This document shows positions 32,707 to 42,165 of a DNA stretch of 42,611 nt, piece after piece (positions within the stretch are counted from its first letter, which is position 1; the number at the start of each line of letters is the position of its first letter). The position numbers and the translations under genes are program-made. The notes below the pieces were generated by a model. The model did not search any database, had not been told where the DNA came from, and worked only from the letters and a program-made list of their open reading frames with translations. Origin of the DNA: an uncultured Porphyromonadaceae bacterium (GTDB lineage Bacteria; Bacteroidota; Bacteroidia; Bacteroidales; Muribaculaceae); contig URSD01000022.1 in assembly GCA_900550395.1 (NCBI GenBank), forward strand, positions 1-42,611, read 5' to 3'.

Positions 32707-34275
32707 ATGATTAATCCCAGCGAGATCTCCGAAGTTCTCAAACAACAACTCGAAAGCGTCAACCAGCAGGTCAGCTTCGAAGAAACGGGCACTGTCCTCG
32801 AGGTGAGCGACGGCGTGGCACACGTCTACGGTCTCGACCGCGTATGCTACAACGAGCTCGTAGAATTTGAAAACGGCACCAAGGGCGTGGCTCTCAACCT
32901 CGAGGAAAGCAACGTCGGCGTCGTGCTGCTCAACAACATCACCGCCGTTTCCGAGGGAATGAAGGTGAAACGCACCGGCGAGATCGCATCCATCCCCGTC
33001 GGCGAAGGTCTCTTCGGACGTGTCATCAACGTGCTGGGCGAGCCAATCGACGGACGCGGACCCATCGCCGGCGACCGCATGCTCATGCCCCTGGAGCGCA
33101 AGGCTCCCGGCGTCATCTACCGCCAGCCCGTGAAGCAACCCCTGCAGACGGGTCTCAAGGCCATCGACGCCATGGTGCCCATAGGCCGCGGACAGCGCGA
33201 GCTCATCATCGGCGACCGCCAGATAGGCAAGACGGCCATCGCCATCGACACCATCATCAACCAGCGCCAGAACTTCGAGGCCGGCAAGCCCGTCTACTGC
33301 ATCTACGTCGCCATCGGCCAGAAGGCATCCAGCGTGGCAGCCATCGTCGACACCCTCCGCCGCAACGGCGCCCTCGACTACACCGTGGTCGTCGCAGCCA
33401 CTGCCGCCGAGTCGGCCACCATGCGCTACTTCGCCCCCTTCGCCGGCGTAGCCATCGGCGAGTTCATCCGCGACACCGGCCGCGACGCACTCATCGTCTA
33501 CGACGACCTCTCCAAGCAGGCCGTGGCATACCGCGAGATTTCGCTTATCCTCAAGCGCCCCTCGGGCCGCGAGGCTTACCCCGGCGACATATTCTACCTG
33601 CACTCGCGTCTGCTGGAACGCGCCGCCAAGATCATCGACAACCAGGAAGTGGCCTCCCGCATGAACGACCTCCCCGAGGTGCTCCGCCCCATCGTCAAGG
33701 GCGGCGGCTCGCTCACGGCGCTCCCCATCATCGAGACTCAGGCAGGCGACGTATCGGCCTACATCCCCACCAACGTCATCTCCATCACCGACGGCCAGAT
33801 CTTCCTTGAGACAGCCCTCTTCAACCGCGGCATACGCCCCGCCATCAACGTCGGCATCTCCGTGAGCCGTGTGGGCGGCAACGCGCAGATCAAGTCCATG
33901 AAGAAGGTGGCCGGCACGCTGAAAATCGACCAGGCACAGTTCCGCGAGCTGGAATCCTTCACCAAGTTCGGCGGCGACATCGACCCCGTGACCGCACGCG
34001 TCATCGACAAGGGCCGCAAGAACGAGCGCCTGCTCATACAGCCCCAGTATCACCCCATGAATGTCGAGGACGAGGTTGCCGTAATCTACTGCGGCGTCAA
34101 CGGCCTGCTCGAGAAAGTGCCTCTGGAAAAGGTGGCCGAGTTCGAGAAACAGTTCCTCCAGCTCATGCACGCCAAATACTCCTCCGCCCTCGACGACATC
34201 CGTGCCGGCAAACTCTCCGACGAGGCCACGGCCGCGCTCGTGGAAGCCGCGGAGCAGGTGGCAGGACAATTCTAA
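32707..34275 (+). CDS. atpA: F1 ATP synthase subunit alpha
   Basis: A 522-residue non-catalytic nucleotide-binding subunit with Walker A GDRQIGKTAIAIDTI (about 168-182), the arginine-finger region SVSRVGGNAQIKSMKKVAG and a C-terminal helical domain with a Glu/Ala-rich end. It alternates with beta in the F1 head. It starts 48 bases downstream of the MITE-like element; in the uninterrupted operon it would follow atpH closely. Length is normal. Confidence 0.97.
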   Translation: MINPSEISEVLKQQLESVNQQVSFEETGTVLEVSDGVAHVYGLDRVCYNELVEFENGTKGVALNLEESNVGVVLLNNITAVSEGMKVKRTGEIASIPVGEGLFGRVINVLGEPIDGRGPIAGDRMLMPLERKAPGVIYRQPVKQPLQTGLKAIDAMVPIGRGQRELIIGDRQIGKTAIAIDTIINQRQNFEAGKPVYCIYVAIGQKASSVAAIVDTLRRNGALDYTVVVAATAAESATMRYFAPFAGVAIGEFIRDTGRDALIVYDDLSKQAVAYREISLILKRPSGREAYPGDIFYLHSRLLERAAKIIDNQEVASRMNDLPEVLRPIVKGGGSLTALPIIETQAGDVSAYIPTNVISITDGQIFLETALFNRGIRPAINVGISVSRVGGNAQIKSMKKVAGTLKIDQAQFRELESFTKFGGDIDPVTARVIDKGRKNERLLIQPQYHPMNVEDEVAVIYCGVNGLLEKVPLEKVAEFEKQFLQLMHAKYSSALDDIRAGKLSDEATAALVEAAEQVAGQF

Positions 34276-34313
34276 TTCATAAGCTTTAATACCCCAGGCT
34301 TCAACCCTACAAA

Positions 34314-35216
34314 ATGGCAACACTAAGAGAACTCAAAGGACGAATCGGCTCCGTGGCCTCCACGGAGAAAATCACCGGAGCCATGAAGATGATCTCCTCC
34401 GCCAAGATGCGCAAGGCCGAGCAGGCTCTGCGCAGGCTCGTGCCATTCCGCAGCGGCATCCGGGGTATCATCGCCGACCTGCTCAGTTCCGACGCCGAGT
34501 TCACCTCGCCGCTGACCGAGACCCGCGAGTTGCGGCGCATCTGCATCATAGCCTTCGGCAGCGACGACGGCCTCTGCGGAGCCTACAACGCCAACCTCTC
34601 CAAGTTCGTCCAGGCGCACGCCGACGCGCTGCGCGCCGACGCCGGCGAAGGCCTTGAGGTGGAGATTATCGCCGTAGGCTCGAAGATGCACAAAGCCGTC
34701 GCCCGCATCTTCGCCGACGGCCGTGCCGCCGTCACGCAGGCCGGGGACGTCGACAGCAAGAGCGACGGCGACGCCGTCCGCAAGCTCCTCGACAGCATCA
34801 GTGCCCGCTTCTGCGCAGGCGAGCTCGACCGCGTCGACATGGCCTACATGCACTACCACAGCGCCGGACGCCAGCGTCCCGTTGCCGAACAGCTCCTGCC
34901 CGTCGACCCCGTCACCCTCACCGGCGGCACCGACACCCCCGAGGCACACCGCGCAGGGCGCCCCTACATCTACGAGCCCGACCCGCAGACCATCTTCCGC
35001 ACTCTCCTGCCCATGCACCTGCTGGCATCGCTGCACGACGCCTTCGCCGAAAACAGGGCATCCGAACAGGCAGCGCGCGTCATGGCAATGCAGGCCGCGA
35101 GCGACAATGCACGCAAGCTCCTCGAACAACTCCAACTCGAATACAACAAGCTGCGCCAGCAAGGCATCACCACCGAGCTGCTCGACATCGTCGGCGGCCA
35201 GGTGCGCGAACAATGA
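34314..35216 (+). CDS. atpG: F1 ATP synthase subunit gamma
   Basis: A 300-residue central-shaft subunit: N-terminal helix LKGRIGSVASTEKITGAMKMISSAKM and C-terminal helix ending ITTELLDIVGGQVREQ form the rotor coiled coil, with the Rossmann-like middle (FGSDDGLCGAYNANL). It is the last ATP synthase gene; 51 bases later nuoI resumes the complex I genes. Confidence 0.95.
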   Translation: MATLRELKGRIGSVASTEKITGAMKMISSAKMRKAEQALRRLVPFRSGIRGIIADLLSSDAEFTSPLTETRELRRICIIAFGSDDGLCGAYNANLSKFVQAHADALRADAGEGLEVEIIAVGSKMHKAVARIFADGRAAVTQAGDVDSKSDGDAVRKLLDSISARFCAGELDRVDMAYMHYHSAGRQRPVAEQLLPVDPVTLTGGTDTPEAHRAGRPYIYEPDPQTIFRTLLPMHLLASLHDAFAENRASEQAARVMAMQAASDNARKLLEQLQLEYNKLRQQGITTELLDIVGGQVREQ

Positions 35217-35267
35217 CCCCTCCCGCAGCCGCACCATACAAATAAAAACCAATCAACAGCATACTCA

Positions 35268-35888
35268 ATGGGTAGCGTAAAAGATTACTTTTCATCCTTA
35301 GGAACGGGCATAGCAAGCCTCGTGAAAGGCCTACAGGTCACGGGTAAGGAATTTATTACCCCGAAAATCACCGAGGAATATCCCGACAACCGCAAGACAG
35401 CCGACAACCCCGGACCGGCAGCACCGCGCTTCCGCGCACAGCTCGAACTGATCTACGACGCCGAAGGCAACCACAAGTGCATAGCCTGCGGCACCTGCGA
35501 ACGCAACTGCCCCAACGGCACCATCAAGATCGAGTCCAAGATGGTCGACACCCTCACAGGCAAAAAGAAGAAACTCGACCGCTACATCTACGACCTGGGC
35601 AGCTGCACTTTCTGCCAGCTCTGCGCCACCACATGCCCCACCGGCGCACTGCGCTTCAACAACGACTTCGAGACCGCCGTCTACACGCGCGACAAGCTCA
35701 TAATGAAGCTCAACTATCTCCCCGAGAAGGAGGAACCGGCCCCCACCCCCGAACAGATAGCCGCAGCCGAGGCCGAGCGCCAGGCCAAGATAGAGGCCGC
35801 CAAAGCCAAGGCAGCCGCAGCCAAAGCCGCCCGCGAGGCAGCCGCAGCAAAGGCCGCCGGCGAAGCACCAACACCCGAAAAACAATAA
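35268..35888 (+). CDS. nuoI: NADH-quinone oxidoreductase subunit I
   Basis: A 206-residue 2x[4Fe-4S] ferredoxin-like subunit passing electrons to NuoB. The two motifs are Cys71/74/77/81 (CIACGTCERNCP) and Cys113/116/119/123 (CTFCQLCATTCP). The C-terminal 45 residues are an Ala/Lys/Glu-rich tail, repetitive and not part of the family core, which may form a helix on the outside of the complex. With NuoEFG absent, NuoI is the likely entry region for electrons from ferredoxin or another donor (inference). Confidence 0.95.
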   Translation: MGSVKDYFSSLGTGIASLVKGLQVTGKEFITPKITEEYPDNRKTADNPGPAAPRFRAQLELIYDAEGNHKCIACGTCERNCPNGTIKIESKMVDTLTGKKKKLDRYIYDLGSCTFCQLCATTCPTGALRFNNDFETAVYTRDKLIMKLNYLPEKEEPAPTPEQIAAAEAERQAKIEAAKAKAAAAKAAREAAAAKAAGEAPTPEKQ

Positions 35889-35897
35889 CTCTGCAAT

Positions 35898-36410
35898 ATG
35901 GAATCAGTAGGAAGTATCATTCTCTACGTCATCGTCGCCCTTGCGATGGTGGTGTTCTCCGTACTGGCCGTCACCTCACGCAAGATTCTGCGTGCAGCCA
36001 CATATCTGCTCTTCACCCTCTTTGCCGCGGCATGCGTCTACTTCATGCTCGACTATGAGTTCCTGGGTGCCGTGCAGATTGCGGTGTATGCTGGCGGCAT
36101 CGTCGTGCTGTTCGTCTTCAGCATCCTGCTCACGAGCCGTCCCGGCCACAACTCGGAGCTGCTCAGCTCCAAGTCGAAGCTCCTCGGCGCCGTGGCATCG
36201 CTCGCCATGCTCGCCGTGGCCGGCTACTCGCTGGTGAGCCGCTGCTCGCTGTATGCGGCCAAGCCAGTGGCCGACACTCCCACCATGCAGCAGGTGGGCA
36301 GTGCAATGATGAGCACCGGCGACGGCGGCTATCTGCTGCCCTTCGAGGCGATAAGCGTGCTGCTGCTCGCATGTATAATCGGTGGCGTCGTAATCGCCCG
36401 CAAACGTTAA
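35898..36410 (+). CDS. nuoJ: NADH-quinone oxidoreductase subunit J
   Basis: A 170-residue membrane subunit with five predicted helices. The family block YEFLGAVQIAVYAGGIVVLFVFSILL, around the pi-bulge helix 3, is intact. It lies next to NuoK and NuoA in the membrane arm. Its start is nine bases after nuoI and the next gene follows 13 bases after its stop. Confidence 0.94.
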   Translation: MESVGSIILYVIVALAMVVFSVLAVTSRKILRAATYLLFTLFAAACVYFMLDYEFLGAVQIAVYAGGIVVLFVFSILLTSRPGHNSELLSSKSKLLGAVASLAMLAVAGYSLVSRCSLYAAKPVADTPTMQQVGSAMMSTGDGGYLLPFEAISVLLLACIIGGVVIARKR

Positions 36411-36423
36411 AACCACACCCGTC

Positions 36424-36735
36424 ATGGACATCAAAGCCATTATGCTCCTGATTCCGGCGATGATTATGTTCTGCTGCGGCGTCTACGGTTTCATCACCCG
36501 CCGCAACATGATCGCCATCCTCATCTCGCTGGAACTCATGCTGAACGCCGTCGACATCAACTTCGCCGTGTTCAACCGCTATCTCTGGCCCCAGGCCATG
36601 GAAGGCATGTTCTTCACCCTTTTTGCCATCGCTATCGCCGCCGCAGAGACTGCACTCGCAATAGCCATCATCATCAATCTCTACCGCATGGCCAAGAACA
36701 TCGACGTGCGCGACCTTAACAAAATGAAATATTAA
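36424..36735 (+). CDS. nuoK: NADH-quinone oxidoreductase subunit K
   Basis: A 103-residue, three-helix antiporter-like (MrpC-related) subunit. The two buried glutamates of the proton pathway are present in LISLELMLNAVDINF and IAAAETALAIAII. Length is standard. It ends four bases before nuoL. Confidence 0.96.
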   Translation: MDIKAIMLLIPAMIMFCCGVYGFITRRNMIAILISLELMLNAVDINFAVFNRYLWPQAMEGMFFTLFAIAIAAAETALAIAIIINLYRMAKNIDVRDLNKMKY

Positions 36736-36739
36736 GCCG

Positions 36740-38749
36740 ATGGACGCTACACTTCCCATACTCATCCTGACCATCCCGCTGGGGATGTTCCTCCTGCTCG
36801 GCATCGCCGGTTGCAAGATGAGCCATAAGCTCGCCGGCATACTCGGTTGCCTCGGCATGGGCACTACCCTGGTGCTCGCCTACTACACGGCCTACGTCTA
36901 CTTCTTCAGCGGCAGCCCCGACTTCATAGACGCCGCCGGCAACCGCCTCCAGGCACTCGTCTTCAACCAGACGTGGCTCGCATTCACCGACAATCTCGTA
37001 ATCCGCCTCGGATTCCTGCTCGACCCCATCTCGGCCATGATGCTCGTGGTGATAACCACAATCTCCTTCATGGTTCACCTCTACAGCATGGGCTACATGC
37101 GCGACCACCACGGCGTCTACGAGCACGGATTCCAGCGCTTCTACGCATTCCTGTCGCTCTTCAGCTTCTCGATGCTCGGCCTGGTAGTGGCAACCAACAT
37201 CTTCCAGATGTACATCTTCTGGGAGCTCGTGGGCGCCTCCTCCTACCTGCTCATCGGCTTCTACTACACCAAGCCCACGGCAGTGTCGGCCTCCAAGAAA
37301 GCATTCATCGTCACCCGCTTCGCCGACCTGGGCTTCCTCGTCGGCATCCTCATCCTGAGCTACTACACCGGCACCTTCAACTTCACCGAGCTGACCTCGG
37401 CACCCGTCGAAGGCATGGCCGGAGTTTTCCAGGTGAGCGAGACCACAGCCGAGAGCGTGCGCAGCATCTTCCAGAGCAGCGCCACTCCCGTATTCCTCGG
37501 CGGCTCCGTCATGACGTGGGCCCTGGTGCTCATATTCATGGGCGGCATGGGCAAATCGGCCATGCTTCCGCTGCACATCTGGCTGCCCGACGCCATGGAA
37601 GGCCCCACACCCGTTTCGGCCCTCATCCACGCCGCCACCATGGTCGTGGCCGGTGTCTATCTGGTGGCCCGCCTCTTCCCGCTGTACCTCATGGAGACCA
37701 CGGCGCTCGAAATCGTCGTCTGGGTGGGCGCCCTGACGGCCCTCTACGCCGCCATCGTGGCCTGCGCGCAGATCGACATCAAGCGCGTCCTCGCCTTCTC
37801 CACCATCTCGCAGATAGCGTTCATGATGGTATCGCTCGGCGTGGCACGCCCCGAATTCCATGAAGGCCTCGGCTACATGGCCTCCATGTTCCACTTGTTC
37901 ACGCACGCCATGTTCAAGGCTCTGCTCTTCCTCTGCGCCGGCGCCATCATCCACGCCATCGGCAGCAACGACTACACAGCCATGCACGGCCTGCGCAAGT
38001 TCATGCCCGTGACCCACTGGACCTTCCTCATAGGCTGCCTCGCCATTGCGGGCATCATCCCATTCTCGGGCTTCTTCTCCAAGGACGAAATCCTGAGCAG
38101 CTGCCTCGGCAACAGCACCCTCGTGTACGTGTGGATGTCGCTCGTGGCCGGCCTGACTGCCTTCTACATGTTCCGCCTCTACTACCTCATCTTCTGGTGG
38201 AAAGAGCACAAGGTGCATGAGGGCCATCACGCTCCGCACGACCAGGCCTGGACCATGACGCTGCCGCTGGTGATTCTCGCCGCCATCAGCTGCGTGGCCG
38301 GATTCATCCCCTTCGGCAACTTCGTGACCTGGAACGGCCATCCCTACGACTTCATGGCCCACTTCGACTGGAGCGTTGCCTCCGTCAGCCTCTGCGTAGC
38401 CGTGGCCGCCATCGCCCTCGCCACCGTGATGTACCGCAAGGAAAACCCGCTGCCCGACAAGATGCAGGCCGCCCTCCCCGCCCTCTGGCGCTGGGCCCAC
38501 CACCGCTTCTACTGGGACGAGCTCTACATGTTCATCACCCACCGCATCATTTTCAACGGCATATGCCGCCCGATAGCATGGTTCGACCGCCACATCATCG
38601 ACGGCACCATGGATGCACTCGCCATCGTCACCAACAAGGCATCGCAGGCCATCAAGCCCCTGCAAAGCGGCCAGGTACAGCTCTACGTATGGTGGTACCT
38701 GCTCGGCGCTCTCGCCCTCGGCGGCATCACGATGCTCTGCATGCTTTAA
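36740..38749 (+). CDS. nuoL: NADH-quinone oxidoreductase subunit L
   Basis: A 669-residue antiporter-like pump subunit, somewhat longer than E. coli NuoL. Conserved elements: FYAFLSLFSFSMLGLV, the helix with the key glutamate (IFWELVGASSYLLIG), the broken-helix region GKSAMLPLHIWLPDAMEGPTPVSALIHAATMV with its lysine, HAMFKALLFLCAGAIIH, and a long lateral helix at the C-terminus. It is the most distal proton pump of complex I. The extra length lies in the C-terminal third (about 500-640). Confidence 0.96.
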   Translation: MDATLPILILTIPLGMFLLLGIAGCKMSHKLAGILGCLGMGTTLVLAYYTAYVYFFSGSPDFIDAAGNRLQALVFNQTWLAFTDNLVIRLGFLLDPISAMMLVVITTISFMVHLYSMGYMRDHHGVYEHGFQRFYAFLSLFSFSMLGLVVATNIFQMYIFWELVGASSYLLIGFYYTKPTAVSASKKAFIVTRFADLGFLVGILILSYYTGTFNFTELTSAPVEGMAGVFQVSETTAESVRSIFQSSATPVFLGGSVMTWALVLIFMGGMGKSAMLPLHIWLPDAMEGPTPVSALIHAATMVVAGVYLVARLFPLYLMETTALEIVVWVGALTALYAAIVACAQIDIKRVLAFSTISQIAFMMVSLGVARPEFHEGLGYMASMFHLFTHAMFKALLFLCAGAIIHAIGSNDYTAMHGLRKFMPVTHWTFLIGCLAIAGIIPFSGFFSKDEILSSCLGNSTLVYVWMSLVAGLTAFYMFRLYYLIFWWKEHKVHEGHHAPHDQAWTMTLPLVILAAISCVAGFIPFGNFVTWNGHPYDFMAHFDWSVASVSLCVAVAAIALATVMYRKENPLPDKMQAALPALWRWAHHRFYWDELYMFITHRIIFNGICRPIAWFDRHIIDGTMDALAIVTNKASQAIKPLQSGQVQLYVWWYLLGALALGGITMLCML

Positions 38750-38786
38750 TCCAATCCACATCCACGTTCAAATATAGTAGTAAAGA

Positions 38787-40289
38787 ATGTTTAGCAATAT
38801 TTTAATCTGGTTTGTGGTGATCCCCCTGCTCATGCTCGCAGGGCTCGCCCTCTGCCGCGACATCAAGCAGATACGCGCCGTGGCCGTGGCAGGCTCCACA
38901 GCCCTGATAGCACTCAGCGTAAAACTGCTCGTCGACTATCTCGCCATCCGTGCCGCCGGCTGCACCGACCCGATGCTCTTCACCGGCAGCTGGACATGGT
39001 TCGCGCCTCTGCACATCAACCTGGCCGTGGGCGTCGACGGCATATCAGTCGCCATGATTCTCCTCTCCTCGATTATCGTGTTCGCCGGTTCGTTCGCTTC
39101 GTGGACCATCCAGCAGCCCAAGGCCTTCTTCCTTTGGCTGATTCTGCTCAGCACGGGCGTGTTCGGCTTCTTCATCTCGATAGACCTGTTCACGATGTTC
39201 ATGTTCTACGAGGTTGCCCTCATCCCCATGTACCTGCTCATCGGCGTGTGGGGTTCGGGCCGCAAGGAGTACTCGGCCATGAAGCTGACGCTCATGCTCA
39301 TGGGCGGCTCGGCTTTCCTGATGCTCGGCCTCATAGGCATCTACTACCACTCCGCACCCGCCGGCCAGCCCCTCACCTGGAACATCCTTGAAATCGTCAG
39401 CAACAACAGCATCAGCCACGGCTGGCAGACGTTCCTCTTCCCGATGACCTTCGTGGGCTTCGGCGTGCTCGGCGCCATGTTCCCCTTCCACACATGGTCG
39501 CCCGACGGCCACGCTTCGGCACCCACCGCAGTGTCGATGCTCCACGCCGGCGTGCTGATGAAGCTGGGCGGCTACGGATGCTTCCGTGTCGCCATCTACC
39601 TGATGCCTCAGGCCGCCAACGAGCTCGCCTGGATATTCCTTATCCTCACGGGCATATCCGTAGTGTACGGCGCCTTCAGCGCATGCGTGCAGACCGACCT
39701 GAAGTACATCAACGCCTACTCCTCCGTGAGCCACTGCGGCCTGGTGCTCTTCGCCATCCTGATGCTCAACACCACGGCCATGACCGGCGCCATCATGCAG
39801 ATGCTCTCCCACGGCCTGATGACGGCCCTGTTCTTCGCCCTGATAGGCATGATCTACGGCCGCACCCACACCCGCGACATCCGCCTGATGGGCGGCCTGA
39901 TGAAGATAATGCCTTTCCTGGCCGTGTGCTATGTCATCGCCGGTATGGCATCGCTCGGCCTGCCCGGCCTCAGCGGCTTCGTGGCCGAGATGACAATCTT
40001 CGTAGGCTCGTTCCAGCACGCCGACATGTTCCACCGCGTGTTCACGATAGTGGCCTGCTGCTCCATCGTAATCACGGCCGTCTACATCCTCCGCGTCGTA
40101 GGCAAGCTGCTGTTCGGCCCCGTGCAGGACAAGCACCACCTCGAGCTCACGGACGCAACGTGGTGGGAGCGCGTCAGCACCGTCACCCTCATCCTGTGCG
40201 TCGCCGCCATCGGCTGCTTCCCCAATTTCTTCTCCAACCTGATTAAATTCACCTTCAGCCCCGACATATTCAAGGTGCTCGGCATGTAA
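38787..40289 (+). CDS. nuoM: NADH-quinone oxidoreductase subunit M
   Basis: A 500-residue antiporter-like pump subunit with about 14 helices. The key glutamate is in FMFYEVALIPMYLLIGVWG. The broken helix carries HTWSPDGHASAPTAVSMLHAGVLMKLGGYG, and YINAYSSVSHCGLVLF is conserved. It starts 37 bases after nuoL in a short AT-rich gap with no clear promoter. Confidence 0.95.
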   Translation: MFSNILIWFVVIPLLMLAGLALCRDIKQIRAVAVAGSTALIALSVKLLVDYLAIRAAGCTDPMLFTGSWTWFAPLHINLAVGVDGISVAMILLSSIIVFAGSFASWTIQQPKAFFLWLILLSTGVFGFFISIDLFTMFMFYEVALIPMYLLIGVWGSGRKEYSAMKLTLMLMGGSAFLMLGLIGIYYHSAPAGQPLTWNILEIVSNNSISHGWQTFLFPMTFVGFGVLGAMFPFHTWSPDGHASAPTAVSMLHAGVLMKLGGYGCFRVAIYLMPQAANELAWIFLILTGISVVYGAFSACVQTDLKYINAYSSVSHCGLVLFAILMLNTTAMTGAIMQMLSHGLMTALFFALIGMIYGRTHTRDIRLMGGLMKIMPFLAVCYVIAGMASLGLPGLSGFVAEMTIFVGSFQHADMFHRVFTIVACCSIVITAVYILRVVGKLLFGPVQDKHHLELTDATWWERVSTVTLILCVAAIGCFPNFFSNLIKFTFSPDIFKVLGM

Positions 40290-40299
40290 TCCCTAAGCA

Positions 40300-41778
40300 A
40301 TGGACTATTCACAGTTTTTGGTCATGAAACAGGAGCTCGGCGTCCTGGCCGTATTCCTGATTGTATTCCTCTACGACACCTTTATGCCGCAGCGCGCAGG
40401 CAAGGCTCTGCCGCTGATAGCCGTTGCAGGCCTTGTGCTGGCAAGCGCGGCCGGCTTCTGCACGCGCTGCCTCGGCTCGGAGTGCTCCACCGCGGCCTTC
40501 GCCGGCATGTACGCCACATCGCCCGTCATCGCGGCGTTAAAGAACATCCTCGGCCTCGGCGCCGCCATCGTGCTCATCCAGAGCATAAGCTGGGCCGGAA
40601 CCGAAAACATGCGTATGCGCCGCGGCGAGTTCTACGAGCTGCTGCTCGTGACCCTCTTCGGCATGTACCTCATGATTTCGGCACGCCACTTCCTGCTCTT
40701 CGTCATCGGCCTCGAGTGCGCCTCGCTGCCCCTCGCCGCCATGGCCGCCTTCGACAAAAACCGCTACGAGAGCCACGAGGCCGCCGTCAAGTACATCCTC
40801 ACCGCCGTCTTCTCCTCCGCAGTGTTCATGATGGGTATAAGCTTCGTCTACGCCCTGGGCGGCTCGCTCTACTTCGACCGTCTGTACATGGCGCTCTCGA
40901 CCGGAGAGAACTCGCTGATGCTGATGCTCTCCATCGCCTTCGTCATCGCCGGCATGGGCTTCAAGCTTTCGCTCGTACCCTTCCACCTCTGGACCGCCGA
41001 CGTATACCAGGGCGCACCCACCTCGGTGACCTCCTACCTGTCGGTCATCAGCAAGGGCTCGGCAGCCTTCGCCTTCCTCGTGATACTGGCGCAGGTGTTC
41101 GGCGCAATGTACGCCGATGCCTGGGAATGGATGCTCTACGCCATCATCATCCTCACCATCACCATCGGTAACCTCTTCGCCATCCGTCAGACCAACATGA
41201 AGCGCTTCCTGGCCTTCTCCTCAATCTCCCAGGCAGGCTACATCATGCTCGGCATCATAGCGTTCAACACCGTCGGCATGGCGTCGATGCTCTACTACAT
41301 CCTGGTCTACATCTTCAGCAACCTCGCAGCCTTCGGCGTCATCGGTGCCATCGAGAACGCAACCGGCCGCATCGACATGACCGACTACCGCGGCCTCCAC
41401 AAAACCAATCCGCAGCTGTCGTTCGCAATGATGCTCGCCATGTTCTCCCTCGCAGGCATCCCGCCGTTCGCCGGCTTCTTCTCGAAGTTCTTCATCTTCA
41501 CCGGTGCCATCAACCAGGGCAGCACAGCCATCTACGTGCTGGTGCTCATAGCCTTGATCAACACCATCGTGTCGCTGTACTACTACCTGCTTGTGGTGAA
41601 GGCCATGTACATCTCGCCCGAGGAACCCGTGGTCGCGCGCTTCCGCAGCTCGTGCAGCGAGCGCATCGGCCTGTGGATCACCGTTGCCGGCATCATCCTC
41701 TTGGGCATAGCAAGCTGCGTCTACACATGGCTGTTCGACCTCTCCGCCCTCAGCCCTCTGGCAACCTACTTCATGTAA
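40300..41778 (+). CDS. nuoN: NADH-quinone oxidoreductase subunit N
   Basis: A 492-residue antiporter-like pump subunit, the third of the set. Motifs include FVIGLECASLPLAAMAAF, PFHLWTADVYQGAPTSVTSYLSVISKGSA with the conserved lysine, and LAFSSISQAGYIMLGI. It is the last gene of the nuo/atp run; a strong terminator begins 23 bases after its stop. Confidence 0.96.
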   Translation: MDYSQFLVMKQELGVLAVFLIVFLYDTFMPQRAGKALPLIAVAGLVLASAAGFCTRCLGSECSTAAFAGMYATSPVIAALKNILGLGAAIVLIQSISWAGTENMRMRRGEFYELLLVTLFGMYLMISARHFLLFVIGLECASLPLAAMAAFDKNRYESHEAAVKYILTAVFSSAVFMMGISFVYALGGSLYFDRLYMALSTGENSLMLMLSIAFVIAGMGFKLSLVPFHLWTADVYQGAPTSVTSYLSVISKGSAAFAFLVILAQVFGAMYADAWEWMLYAIIILTITIGNLFAIRQTNMKRFLAFSSISQAGYIMLGIIAFNTVGMASMLYYILVYIFSNLAAFGVIGAIENATGRIDMTDYRGLHKTNPQLSFAMMLAMFSLAGIPPFAGFFSKFFIFTGAINQGSTAIYVLVLIALINTIVSLYYYLLVVKAMYISPEEPVVARFRSSCSERIGLWITVAGIILLGIASCVYTWLFDLSALSPLATYFM

Positions 41779-41801
41779 TCACATCCACACACGCGATAAT
41801 C

Positions 41802-41831
41802 ACGGCCGGGCACAATGTCCGGCCGTTTTTT
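41802..41831 (+). terminator. Intrinsic terminator after nuoN
   Basis: ACGGCCGG (41802-41809) pairs with CCGGCCGT (41819-41826), followed by TTTTT. It closes the nuo/atp cluster. Confidence 0.9.
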
Positions 41832-42003
41832 ATGTCGCCCGCAGAAGCGTCGGCGACCGCGGCCTGTAGTCGTTCCATGCCTGTGCAGCCACAGCTCGAG
41901 CGTGCCGGTCCGTACGGGTGATAAGCGTCAGGCCGGGTATCGAGCGCAGACCGTCGCAGCGCAAGCGACGGGTGCGGAAGCTGTATGTTGCACATCGTTT
42001 CAT
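41830..42003 (-). CDS. Possible small Arg-rich protein, 57 aa
   Basis: An ATG-to-TAA frame beginning MKRCATYSFRTRRLRCDG and ending SPTLLRAT. It is strongly basic, with no signal peptide or known motif. The one point in favour is a TAACTTTG box (minus strand, 42008-42015) just before the ATG, which would make the transcript leaderless or nearly so. Against it: no family recognised, and random open frames of this size are common in GC-rich DNA. A competing frame on the same strand (41771-42052) also has no recognisable features. Confidence 0.25.
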   Translation of the reverse strand: MKRCATYSFRTRRLRCDGLRSIPGLTLITRTDRHARAVAAQAWNDYRPRSPTLLRAT

Positions 42004-42007
42004 GCCG

Positions 42008-42015
42008 CAAAGTTA
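42008..42015 (-). promoter_or_regulatory. -7 box on the minus strand
   Basis: Reads TAACTTTG on the minus strand. It could drive the small Arg-rich frame at 41830-42003 or a non-coding RNA ending near the nuoN terminator. No -33 box is evident. Confidence 0.4.
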
Positions 42016-42165
42016 CAACACGAAAAAGCCGATCGATGTAGTTTTTGTACAAACCGCAAAAAAAATTTTCAGTCAGGAGGGAGATGTGATAGTATTATCG
42101 ATACAAAAATCCAAAAATAACAAGCTTGATTTTTTAGAGCTTTTTTAGGATAATTGGGGATAACA

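Noticed and set aside
41771..42052. 93-codon minus-strand frame after nuoN
   Set aside because: It overlaps the nuoN stop and terminator, has no recognisable features, and the better-placed frame with a promoter is the 57-codon one.
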